The translations under genes and the position numbers were made by a program. Shown here one piece after another: positions 43,094 to 51,590 of a DNA stretch of 64,000 nt. The notes under the pieces were generated by a model, which searched no databases, was not told the origin of the DNA, and was given only the letters and a program-made list of their open reading frames with translations. The DNA comes from Pseudomonadota bacterium (GTDB lineage Bacteria; Desulfobacterota; Syntrophorhabdia; Syntrophorhabdales; Syntrophorhabdaceae): NCBI GenBank assembly GCA_026388255.1, contig JAPLKC010000084.1, positions 26,419 to 90,418 of the forward strand. Direction: 5' to 3'. Within the stretch, counting starts at the first letter, position 1. Each line of letters starts with the position of its first letter.

Positions 43094-45384
43094 CTGTTGT
43101 TTTTATTATCAATCAGCATGGTCAGCATCTTTTCACCTGTAAAGGGTGCACTGAAGGCTCTTATCCTGCATCCGTCCGCTATGGCATTTGCTATCACAGG
43201 CACGGCCCCGCTCATAGCAATCTCGCCGACACCCTTCATGCCGAAAGGCCCTGATTCTTCTTCTATTTCCACAGGGATGGATATGATTTCAGGCACATCC
43301 ATCGACGTGGGAATAGTGTATGTTGCAAGGTTTTCAGTCATAATCCGTCCGTCCCGGATTTGAAAGGCCTCTGTCAGTGCATAACCGATGCCCTGGGCTA
43401 CCGAGCCCTGAATCTGCTGCTCGTAGGCCTGGGGATTCAGGACCTTGCCCGCATCCGTAACTGCAAGATATTTCTTTACCTCAATGATGCCGGTCAATGT
43501 ATCGACCTCCACGTATGCAAGATGCGCTCCGTAGGAATATATTAAATGGGGGCCCATATAAATGATGTCGAGTTTTTCCTGGGCTGTGGGCATCCTGAAA
43601 TAGTCTGTGCAAACCCGTTCCGAATCATCAAAAAGACGTGCTATATCGATAAGAGGGATTTTCCTTCCTGATGGAGTGTGTTTTATGAAGCCCGGCTCAA
43701 GAGTAAAGTCATCTGTCGTTGACCCTTCAACGAAGGTCGGTGCCTTGTCTAATATGCGCACGCTTAAGGCGCGCGCCGCTCCTATAAGGGCATTACCGTA
43801 TGTATAGGTGGTGCGGCTTGCCGAAGAGGAGCCGCAAGGCAATGTAAGTGCCGTATCCGGCAGGACCAGCTCCATCATGGACGCGTCCTGTCTCAGGATG
43901 TGACCTGCAATTTGTACGTAGGTGCTTGCGTTGCCCTGTCCCATATCTACTACGCCTGCATAAACTCTTATCTTGCCCTTATCGGTAATCTCAATCTTCG
44001 CAAATGCCTGATCCGGTACAATCGGCGGATAACCCATGGCATGGCCCATACAGGCAATGCCTACACCCCTTATTTTATGAAGCCCGGCGTTTTTCTTCCA
44101 TTGATCCTTATCCTGCCACAGAGGGTGATCTGAGATTGTTTCCAGACACTGCGCCGCCCCCACGGAATGTGTAAGGGTAACGCCAAGGCTGTTTTTGTCG
44201 CCTCTTCGCACAACATTTTTAAGGCGCAGATCAAGGGGGTCCATACCGAGTTTCCCGGCCAGCATATCCATCATCTGTTCCATGGCTGCTGTTACCTGGG
44301 GCACGCCGAATCCGCGGAAAGGCCCGCCGACAGGATTATTGGTATATACGCACCAGCCTTTAATGCTTACATTGGGTATACGGTAGGCTGAGCCTGCGTG
44401 TTCTACCCCGAGGGTCATAATCTCCCCTCCGAGGGATGCATAGCCGCCGCCGTTGTAGTAAAGCCTGCATTCAAGCGCCTGGAGTTCGCCGTCAATATTT
44501 GCGCCAAGCCTGTAATACATCCGTGTTGAAAGGCGTTTTACACCAGCCAGAAAACTTTCTTCCCTATCCCACCACATCTTTACCGGCCTGCCTTGCGAAT
44601 GAAGCACGGCAAGACCCAGAAGACACTGCACGGTAATGCCGTCCTTTCCGCCAAAGGCGCCGCCGAGATAGGGCGCTATTACCCGTATCTTTTCCATATC
44701 GATGCCGAGAACAGGGGCGATTTCAAAACAATCGCGGAAAGGCGTCTGAGTTGAGGCGACAATGACGATTCCCCCGTCTGTCTTCTGATATGCCCAGCCT
44801 GCTTCTGTTTCAAGATAGGCATGTTCCTGAATGGGCATGTCGAAAAAGCCTTCAACTGCCGCATAGCATCCCTGCAGGGCATCGGCCCCGATCCCGGTTA
44901 CTACTGATACGGTCCTTATCACATTCCCTTCCGGGTTGTCCTCGTGCACCCTGGGGGCATTGTTGTCAAGAGCTTCCTCTACGTCAAATATCCCCGGCAA
45001 TAACTCATAATCAAAAGAGATGTTTTGAATGGCCTGTGTCAGGGCCTCTTTATTCTCTGCCAGTATCAGCGCCAAAGGTTCACCGCAATGGCATATTTTT
45101 GTATCTGCAAGTACAGGCTGGTCTTTACGGATTACCCCGATTCTGTTTATGCCGGGAATATCCCTGTAGGTCATGACAGCAACCACGCCAGGGACGCTTT
45201 GCGCCTTTTGAGTATGGATATTTTTCAGCAACGCATGGGGTATGCCGGCCCTTTTTAGACCGGCCCAAAGGAATGTTTCTCCGTAGTAGTCGGCAGCATA
45301 TTTTTCCTCACCAGTTACCTTGGTATAGGCATCTGCTCTTGGTGTTGTTTTGCCGACCCGAAGACATTCCTGCTTATGTGCCAT
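43081..45384 (-). CDS. Molybdenum hydroxylase large subunit (molybdopterin-binding)
   Basis: A 767-aa catalytic subunit of the xanthine dehydrogenase/aldehyde oxidase family. The N-terminal hammerhead domain (RADAYTKVTGEEKYAADYY) precedes the molybdopterin-binding region with GGAFGGKDG, PFRGFGVPQ and GSSSASRTTY. The catalytic Glu is in GVGEIAMSGAVPVIANAI near the end. The motif QEHAYLETEAGWAY is of the type I associate with selenium-dependent hydroxylases. A yqeC gene, implicated in maturation of selenium-containing hydroxylases, occurs 11 kb away. Substrate is unknown; purines, N-heterocycles or aldehydes are typical. It lies 4 bp after the aminotransferase gene. Confidence 0.94.
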   Translation of the reverse strand: MAHKQECLRVGKTTPRADAYTKVTGEEKYAADYYGETFLWAGLKRAGIPHALLKNIHTQKAQSVPGVVAVMTYRDIPGINRIGVIRKDQPVLADTKICHCGEPLALILAENKEALTQAIQNISFDYELLPGIFDVEEALDNNAPRVHEDNPEGNVIRTVSVVTGIGADALQGCYAAVEGFFDMPIQEHAYLETEAGWAYQKTDGGIVIVASTQTPFRDCFEIAPVLGIDMEKIRVIAPYLGGAFGGKDGITVQCLLGLAVLHSQGRPVKMWWDREESFLAGVKRLSTRMYYRLGANIDGELQALECRLYYNGGGYASLGGEIMTLGVEHAGSAYRIPNVSIKGWCVYTNNPVGGPFRGFGVPQVTAAMEQMMDMLAGKLGMDPLDLRLKNVVRRGDKNSLGVTLTHSVGAAQCLETISDHPLWQDKDQWKKNAGLHKIRGVGIACMGHAMGYPPIVPDQAFAKIEITDKGKIRVYAGVVDMGQGNASTYVQIAGHILRQDASMMELVLPDTALTLPCGSSSASRTTYTYGNALIGAARALSVRILDKAPTFVEGSTTDDFTLEPGFIKHTPSGRKIPLIDIARLFDDSERVCTDYFRMPTAQEKLDIIYMGPHLIYSYGAHLAYVEVDTLTGIIEVKKYLAVTDAGKVLNPQAYEQQIQGSVAQGIGYALTEAFQIRDGRIMTENLATYTIPTSMDVPEIISIPVEIEEESGPFGMKGVGEIAMSGAVPVIANAIADGCRIRAFSAPFTGEKMLTMLIDNKNNRCPH

Positions 45385-45388
45385 AGCG

Positions 45389-46501
45389 TCAATCGGATGA
45401 AAGGGTATGTTTCAGGGCTGCAACAAAGGCTTCCATGGCTTCGTGTTTTCCTATGCTGACGCGTATCCAGTTCGGGAACCTGAAGCCTGTCATGCTGCGG
45501 ATCATAACACCCTGCGACATAAACTTCCGGTACGCAAGGGTATCGCTCACAGGCAACTTAATCATTATGAAGCACCCCTCTCCGGATTGAACCTGAAGGC
45601 GCAAGAGCTCCAGCTCTTCTCTTAGATAGGCCTTTTCCAGTCTTATAAGGTCACGGGTAGCCTGTACGTGATTATTATCATCAACTGCCGCCAGGGCGGC
45701 ATCCTGAGCCACTGTATTCACTGAATAAACCACGCATGTGCGCCGTATAACATCCACAACTTCCATGTTTCCCACGAGATAACCGATGCGTAACCCTGCG
45801 AGACCATACATCTTTGAAAAGGTTCGGAACACCACAAGGTTCGGATATTCTTCAAGGAGTTTTATCCCATCAGGGAAATCTGGGTTTTCGACAAATTCGC
45901 AATACGCCTCATCAATCACCACAATCTGACGGCCGCCTATCACATCCAGAAAACGGCGGAGCTTTGCCGCGTTCCAGTAAGTACCGGTAGGGTTGTTAGG
46001 ATTACAGACAAAAAGTATCTTTGTGCGTGCGTCAATCCCTTCTAGCATACCATTATCGTCAAATCCGAAATCTTTTAGAGGCACAAGCCTTGCTTCAAAA
46101 CCGGAGAATGTAGCTACCCATTCGTAGACGGCGAAGGTCTTATCGGCAGTTATAATATTATCGCCTTCCTGGCAGAAAGCTTTTATGACAAAGGCGATGA
46201 CCTCGTTAGCCCCATTGCCGAATAGAAACTGGTCAGGATCAAGGCTGTACTTTTCCGCAAGCCTTTTCCTCATGTAATAAGAATCACCGCTGGGATACAG
46301 GCCGGACTTGGGAGGCCAGAAACGTCTGATAATATCCTGAGAAGCAGCCGGCGGCCCCAGGGGGTTTTCATTATTGTTCAGGCGATACAGATGGTCGCAC
46401 CCATAGAGCTTCATCAGTTCCTGATCGGGTTTACTCGGGATATAGGGCTCAAACCCTTTGATGTATGCAGGGACAAGGTTGTTTAACGGAACATCAAACA
46501 T
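45389..46501 (-). CDS. HisC-like PLP-dependent aminotransferase
   Basis: A 370-aa class I/II aminotransferase resembling histidinol-phosphate aminotransferase. It has the N-terminal RLNNNENPLGPP, NPNNPTGTYW, VIDEAYCEF and the PLP-lysine motif FRTFSKMYGLAGLRIGY. His-operon genes are absent, and its neighbours are a molybdenum hydroxylase and a transporter, so it may act on another substrate in this pathway rather than in histidine synthesis. It overlaps the first operon gene by 8 bp. Confidence 0.9.
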   Translation of the reverse strand: MFDVPLNNLVPAYIKGFEPYIPSKPDQELMKLYGCDHLYRLNNNENPLGPPAASQDIIRRFWPPKSGLYPSGDSYYMRKRLAEKYSLDPDQFLFGNGANEVIAFVIKAFCQEGDNIITADKTFAVYEWVATFSGFEARLVPLKDFGFDDNGMLEGIDARTKILFVCNPNNPTGTYWNAAKLRRFLDVIGGRQIVVIDEAYCEFVENPDFPDGIKLLEEYPNLVVFRTFSKMYGLAGLRIGYLVGNMEVVDVIRRTCVVYSVNTVAQDAALAAVDDNNHVQATRDLIRLEKAYLREELELLRLQVQSGEGCFIMIKLPVSDTLAYRKFMSQGVMIRSMTGFRFPNWIRVSIGKHEAMEAFVAALKHTLSSD

Positions 46502-47831
46502 GGGTCTTTATGCCACCTGTATGCTGGAAGACGACTATATCTCCCATGCCTGCATAAGGAAGAATCATTTTTGGTACAAAGTTTTGTTCCATCAATGCAG
46601 GTGATAGATTTGCCTGCCATGGACGGGCAAGATCGATCTCAAAAAGGATGTTAAGAATGCCTTCGGCTTTGAATATTTGTACATGCCGGTCAAGGATATC
46701 CGGAAAGTCTGTGCCGTCCCAGATGGCGTGCATGCTCACAAGATGCTGAGGCCTGTTAAACCTGGGGGAAATCACTGAATGATCCGGGCGTTCTTCGCCT
46801 GCATAGCTGGTTGGTATAATGTTACGGGCAAAAACAAGACGTCTGTATTCTGCCTCCAGAAACGGCAGAAGATCGGGATGCGCCCATACCTGTACACCCA
46901 AATCTTCTTTATGGTGCCGGTAGTAAAATGGCCATTGATACTTATTGTCGTCGGGCAGAAAACAATCCAGCGATCCCAATAATTCGAAATAACCTTTCGG
47001 CAATTCTGGTGTTGCAAATATATCAATCAGACAGACTGCATCGGTTTTTGCAACAGCCATGAGAAAATGATCAACCAGGCCCTCTGCCATACAGTATTCC
47101 GGGGGCTGGTTAAAAAGATAGGGCCCGAAAATCTCTATCATTTTCGCGCTAGTCTTGCGCCACACAATGCCGCCCGCCACTTCTCCTTTGCCGTCGGATG
47201 CAATAAGGACATGATAGTGGCCACTTGCAACCATATCCACTATCTTGCCGGGGCACATGAAGTCAACAGGGAAAAGGTGGCTTGGGTAATGTAAAATGGT
47301 ATGAAAGGCAAAAAGCTTAAGTGTCTCGCTGTCAGGGACAACGATGTTGTAGTTTGCAAGCGGTTTCACAGCAACGGTTGCCTGTTTACCTGCCTCCGGG
47401 TAAGATTTTTCCTTCAAGAGCCCGATGCCGAGGCCTTCTCTCGCATCATGGAGCATATAGAACCTCTCAACAGACCTTGAGGCAATGATAAGGCCCATCT
47501 GCTTCAGGTCTGCCTCAGAATCAAGGGATATTTTTGCAGTGAGATTAAAGGCATGGGGGTCAAAATTCCGGGCATCGAAAAGGAACCTTATACCCGTATA
47601 ATAGACGCCGTTTTCCGCCTCTACAGTAATAGTATTACCATTGTGGTCTGACTCGGAAAGATAGGCAAAAACCTCTTCACAGGCAAGCCTCAGCTTCAGC
47701 ACCTCAGGAATGCCAAGCCCGAATGCCTTGGCCGATTCTTCCACAAAAGACATGGTAAGGGGGAAATATGCCATATCAAGGTATGTCTTGAGAGTAACTT
47801 TTTCAAGATGGTGCTTCAGGCAGACCTCCAA
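46494..47831 (-). CDS. Fusion of RsbW-like ATPase-type domain and GNAT-like region
   Basis: A 445-aa protein that heads the operon. Residues 1-135 follow the fold pattern of anti-sigma-factor kinases (FPLTMSFVEESAKAFGL, then LRLACEEVFAYLSES as the N-box region, then KQMGLIIASRSVERF as the G-box region). The key Asn of the N-box is not evident, so ATP binding may be altered or lost. From about 150 onwards two acetyltransferase-like units follow. Similar sequence features in the sixth gene (39414-40457) suggest they are relatives. A regulatory or acyl-transfer role is conceivable. It is the first gene of the transcript; no strong promoter is visible upstream. Confidence 0.68.
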   Translation of the reverse strand: MEVCLKHHLEKVTLKTYLDMAYFPLTMSFVEESAKAFGLGIPEVLKLRLACEEVFAYLSESDHNGNTITVEAENGVYYTGIRFLFDARNFDPHAFNLTAKISLDSEADLKQMGLIIASRSVERFYMLHDAREGLGIGLLKEKSYPEAGKQATVAVKPLANYNIVVPDSETLKLFAFHTILHYPSHLFPVDFMCPGKIVDMVASGHYHVLIASDGKGEVAGGIVWRKTSAKMIEIFGPYLFNQPPEYCMAEGLVDHFLMAVAKTDAVCLIDIFATPELPKGYFELLGSLDCFLPDDNKYQWPFYYRHHKEDLGVQVWAHPDLLPFLEAEYRRLVFARNIIPTSYAGEERPDHSVISPRFNRPQHLVSMHAIWDGTDFPDILDRHVQIFKAEGILNILFEIDLARPWQANLSPALMEQNFVPKMILPYAGMGDIVVFQHTGGIKTHV

Positions 47832-48091
47832 TGAAACAGTATGTTATTTGAAGCAGTACATTTATACCAAGAACTGAGATTTCCGTCAATGGCTTTAGAA
47901 TCGGTACGGCAATTTTTTTTCGGACTTTAGACGGCGCAGGGGAATTGCCACGATGAATGGCATTCTGTTGACTCCTTGTCGTTATCATTGTAGTATTAAA
48001 TCTTAACCCTTTATTATTTGAATTATGGAGTTTTAATATTGGAATCCATTTTACAGCATTGAATCTGGAAAATAAAAAAAGAGGAATTCAT

Positions 48092-48736
48092 ATGGAATTT
48101 ATTAAATATATATTGGATTTTATTTTACATATTGATGTGCATCTTGGCGCTATAATAAAAGATTACGGTCTCTGGACATACCTGATCCTTTTCATCATAA
48201 TTTTTTGTGAAACCGGACTGGTAGTTACTCCATTATTGCCGGGAGATTCTCTCTTGTTTGCGGCCGGAACATTTGCCGCTATCGGATCACTGGATGTACT
48301 CTGGTTATTCATCCTTCTTTCCGCTGCTGCAATTGCAGGTGATACTGTAAATTACTGGATAGGTTGTTTTGTCGGACCAAAGGTTTTCCATAAGGATCAT
48401 GTGCGCTTCCTGAAAAAGGAATATCTTGACCGTACACATCAATTCTATGAAAAGTATGGCGGTAAAACAATTATCATAGCAAGATTTGTCCCGATTATCA
48501 GAACCTTTGCGCCTTTTGTTGCAGGTATCGGCAGCATGACATACTTGAAATTCATAAGCTATAATGTCATCGGCGGCATTGCATGGATAGCCATTTGTGT
48601 TTTTGCAGGTTATTTTTTCGGCAATCTGCACTTTGTGAGAAACAATTTCAGTCTTGTGATACTTGCTATCATTATTATATCAATAATGCCGGGAGTTGTT
48701 GAGATAGTGAAGCATAAGTATGCAAGAAGGTTATAA
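48092..48736 (+). CDS. DedA-family membrane protein
   Basis: A ~214-aa membrane protein with four to six hydrophobic segments. It has the DedA/VTT signature: [19 protein letters not shown], then [17 protein letters not shown], and the [17 protein letters not shown] motif. The family is linked to lipid scrambling/flipping (undecaprenyl phosphate or phospholipids) and envelope homeostasis. I chose the ATG at 48092 with an AGAGGA site; a TTG at 48059 would add 11 residues. Single gene, followed by the DUF192 gene. Confidence 0.93.
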   Translation: MEFIKYILDFILHIDVHLGAIIKDYGLWTYLILFIIIFCETGLVVTPLLPGDSLLFAAGTFAAIGSLDVLWLFILLSAAAIAGDTVNYWIGCFVGPKVFHKDHVRFLKKEYLDRTHQFYEKYGGKTIIIARFVPIIRTFAPFVAGIGSMTYLKFISYNVIGGIAWIAICVFAGYFFGNLHFVRNNFSLVILAIIIISIMPGVVEIVKHKYARRL

Positions 48737-48763
48737 AGTATAGGCCGGTGTTCATTCAGGATT

Positions 48764-49240
48764 ATGCATAAATCGCCGGGTTGTTTAAGCAGTAAAACAT
48801 TTATCATGCTCCTTTTTTTAGTGTTTTTCAAAATATTTCTGTTGTGCAACTACGTATCGGCAGACGATAGGGCTATTACCTTTTATACCGAAGGCATGCA
48901 AAAATTATGCAGTTTCAAGACTGAACTTGCCGTGACACCCGAAGAACATGAAAGAGGTTTGATGTACAGGAAATCGCTTGCACCTGATGCCGGTATGTTG
49001 TTTGTTTTCAAAGAAGACAACGTGCGGTTTTTTTGGATGAAAAACACTTATGTACCCCTCGATATGGTGTTTATAAGTTCAAGGCTTGAGGTAACCGGCA
49101 TATATCGATCCGCAAAGCCCCTTGATGAAGCTACCCTAACATCTTGGTCCCCGGCTATGTATGTGCTGGAAATTAATTCAGGAAAGGCTGATAAATGTAA
49201 TATCAGGGTTGGTTCAAAGATAAAATTCAAAAATTATTGA
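48764..49240 (+). CDS. DUF192 domain protein, exported
   Basis: A 158-aa protein with an N-terminal hydrophobic segment (about 10-30; signal peptide or anchor) followed by a DUF192 domain. Its hallmark motifs are ERGLMYRKSLAPDAGMLFVF, FFWMKNTYVPLDMVFIS and AMYVLEINSG. The family is small, secreted and of unknown function. It is 27 bp downstream of the DedA-type gene. Confidence 0.9.
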   Translation: MHKSPGCLSSKTFIMLLFLVFFKIFLLCNYVSADDRAITFYTEGMQKLCSFKTELAVTPEEHERGLMYRKSLAPDAGMLFVFKEDNVRFFWMKNTYVPLDMVFISSRLEVTGIYRSAKPLDEATLTSWSPAMYVLEINSGKADKCNIRVGSKIKFKNY

Positions 49241-49774
49241 AAAAAAGATTCCCATGGAGCCGTGTCTGTAGTGCTCCATACAATGTCGAATTCAAAAGCA
49301 CGACACACCCACCGGGTGGGTGCCCAGGCAGGGAGCAAAATAGTGTTCCGGCCACACCACTGATTATTTTACAGCTTCCAACCTGCAGTGAGTGAATTGA
49401 CATTTAAGCAATAAACAGAACTTCATTAAATCTAACGAGTTGCTGAAGTTATCAACAATTATTGTGAAAAACTTGTTTATAAGTTGTAGAAGTCAGATCG
49501 TAACTTATTGATATGTTGAACATAACAACTAAATTGATTACTCATTAGGCAAGTGAAAAACCCAATAGATACAACGCTAATCGAAAAAACAACATATCCT
49601 GAGGCATGATTTCCCATATCGGGACCCGGATAAAATTATAAATATTATTAGAGTGTTACAATAGTCTAATTTACATCGTCTGTAGCTGCTTCAATTTAAT
49701 AGCTTTTTTGTATCAAATTTATTTGTTCGTGAGTAAGGATTAGATTTTCAAAAAAACGTGGATATAATTCTATC
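49241..49774. other. Gene-free stretch before the S1-domain gene
   Basis: More than 500 bp without a convincing gene. The palindrome CACCCACCGGGTGGGTG at 49306-49322 is the only sharp feature, and the rest is AT-rich. The minus frame at 49696-49881 has no ribosome binding site and no recognisable product. Confidence 0.45.
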
Positions 49775-49936
49775 ATGATTAACAGGATGATGGACATAGT
49801 AAAAAATAAAAGGTATAATCTTTGTCCTCCGTGTCCATATTTTCGACACGTCGTAGACAGTCTGGAAAAACAAAAACGCAATAATGCCGATCATCTGATT
49901 GGCAAAGAGGACAGAAGATATGTTAGAAAAAATTGA
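49775..49936 (+). CDS. Possible 53-aa small protein upstream of the S1-domain gene
   Basis: An open frame of 53 codons begins MINRMMDIVKNKRYNLCPPC and ends in RRYVRKN, overlapping the start of the S1-domain gene by 17 nt. The cysteine pair (CPPC) and following PYFRH could be a metal-binding knuckle. The ribosome binding site is weak and a TATAAT-like sequence lies close upstream (49762-49767), which may leave too short a leader. It could be a translationally coupled leader peptide or chance. Confidence 0.3.
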   Translation: MINRMMDIVKNKRYNLCPPCPYFRHVVDSLEKQKRNNADHLIGKEDRRYVRKN

Positions 49937-51413
49937 AATGAACCCTCAAAACGAGGGGGATGCAGATGAGAATATTGAAGAGGAAGAAAGCTTTGCCTTG
50001 CTATTCGAAAAAAACAGCAGGCTCCCCGGACGTCTTGAGCCCGGCCAAAAGGTTATTTCCAGGGTAGTCAGTATTTCAGGGGATTTTGTTTATGTTGACA
50101 TGGACGGAAAAAGTGAAGGCGCGATAGACCTCAAGGAGTTCAAAAATGAAAAAGGGGATTATTCAATCCGGATAGGCGATGAGATTGAGGCTTTTTTTGC
50201 ATCTTTCCAAAATGGTGTGAAAAGACTTACAACCATGAAACACGGTCTTTCTATACTTAGCCTCAGCGGTATCCGGGATGCTTATGATGCTAATTTGCCT
50301 GTAAGTGGAAAGGTTTCCGGTGAGCTGAAAGGAGGCTTTGAGGTATATGTCGGCGGCAAGGTGCGATGTTTCTGCCCGTTCTCTCAAATTGATCTAAAGG
50401 GAAATCATGAAAAAGAAACATATCTTGGCCAGGTATTTTCTTTTAAAGTTGTTGAGTACGAAGAAAATGGTCGCAATATTATACTTTCAAGAAGAGCCCT
50501 TTTGGAAGAAGAGCGACAGATTGAACGCGACAGGATTAAACAGACACTTGAAGTGGGGATGGAGGTTGCCGGAACAATCCGTTCTATCCAAAAATTCGGT
50601 GCCTTTATCGACCTTGGCGGCATTGATGGACTTATTCCGCTGAGTGAGATTGGATGGGGCAGAACCGAGAACACAGAAGATGTGCTGTCTGTCGGCCAGG
50701 AGGTTACAGTAAAGATTATATCCATTGACTGGGAAAAAAACCGACTTACCTTAAGCCTCAAGGCTACTCAATCAGACCCTTTTTTAAGTGCAGCAGAGAA
50801 ATATCCCGTTGACAGTCTGGTTCATGGGACTATTGTGCGACTTACGCCCTTTGGCGCTTTTGTGAATCTTGAACCGGGGGTGGATGGATTAATTCATATC
50901 TCGAGGCTTGGCGCAGGAAGGCGGATTAAACACCCCAAGGAAGTTGTTGAAGAGGGTCAGGTTGTGGATGCTTATGTATATGAAGTTGACCCGAAGAATA
51001 AGAGAATATCCCTTTCCATGGAGTCAAGACAGAAATATGAAGCCGCTGTCCTGCCCAAGATTGGTGATATACTTGACGGTGTTGTTGAAAAGGTGCTGCC
51101 GTCCGGTATAATCTTAAGATTGAATGACGGGATGACAGGTTTTATACCAAACTCGGAGGTGGGTACCCTCCGCGGCACCAATCATAACAGGATGTTTCCT
51201 GTTGGAACAGGCATGCAGGTTATTGTAAAAGAAGTTGATAGTGCACGCAACAGGGTAACACTGAGTCGAAGCGGTGTGTCGGAAAAATTAGAGCAGGAAG
51301 AACTTAACCAATACATGAATAAAGTCGTCAATGATGAAAAAACCGACAACAGACTTGGCAGCCTTGGAGAACTTCTCAGGGCTGCAATGGATAAGAACAA
51401 AAAGACAGGATAA
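49920..51413 (+). CDS. S1 RNA-binding protein (ribosomal protein S1-like, five S1 domains)
   Basis: A ~497-aa protein with five consecutive S1 RNA-binding domains after an acidic N-terminus (DADENIEEEESF). Domain cores are at about GQKVISRVVSISGDFVYVD, GFEVYVGGKVRCFCP, GTIRSIQKFGAFIDLGGIDG, GTIVRLTPFGAFVNLEPGVDG and GVVEKVLPSGIILRLNDG. Bacterial S1 has six domains in E. coli; a five-domain form of ~500 aa could be an additional S1-like protein. I chose the ATG at 49920; a TTG at 49899 would add seven residues. A terminator-like hairpin follows at 51454. Confidence 0.9.
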   Translation: MLEKIEMNPQNEGDADENIEEEESFALLFEKNSRLPGRLEPGQKVISRVVSISGDFVYVDMDGKSEGAIDLKEFKNEKGDYSIRIGDEIEAFFASFQNGVKRLTTMKHGLSILSLSGIRDAYDANLPVSGKVSGELKGGFEVYVGGKVRCFCPFSQIDLKGNHEKETYLGQVFSFKVVEYEENGRNIILSRRALLEEERQIERDRIKQTLEVGMEVAGTIRSIQKFGAFIDLGGIDGLIPLSEIGWGRTENTEDVLSVGQEVTVKIISIDWEKNRLTLSLKATQSDPFLSAAEKYPVDSLVHGTIVRLTPFGAFVNLEPGVDGLIHISRLGAGRRIKHPKEVVEEGQVVDAYVYEVDPKNKRISLSMESRQKYEAAVLPKIGDILDGVVEKVLPSGIILRLNDGMTGFIPNSEVGTLRGTNHNRMFPVGTGMQVIVKEVDSARNRVTLSRSGVSEKLEQEELNQYMNKVVNDEKTDNRLGSLGELLRAAMDKNKKTG

Positions 51414-51453
51414 TTCTTGATGCTTTATAATACATCGTTCATGCAGTTAGTAA

Positions 51454-51481
51454 ATAACCCCGCCCACAAAAGCGGGGTTAT
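51454..51481 (+). terminator. Hairpin after the S1-domain gene
   Basis: ATAACCCCGC and GCGGGGTTAT form a 10-bp stem with an 8-nt loop. It is not followed by a clear T-run, so Rho-independent termination may be weak. Confidence 0.6.
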
Positions 51482-51590
51482 CATTTGAAGATTAATTGAA
51501 GTTACCGGAAAATGTTAAAAACACGGGAAAGGCAGGAATAATGCTATATTGTATGGGACTGCCATCCTTTGTCTTCCTGATTACGGCAAA

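Noticed and set aside
49696..49881. Minus-strand frame of 61 codons upstream of the S1-domain gene
   Set aside because: No ribosome binding site; AT-rich chance frame that overlaps the leader of the S1-domain gene.
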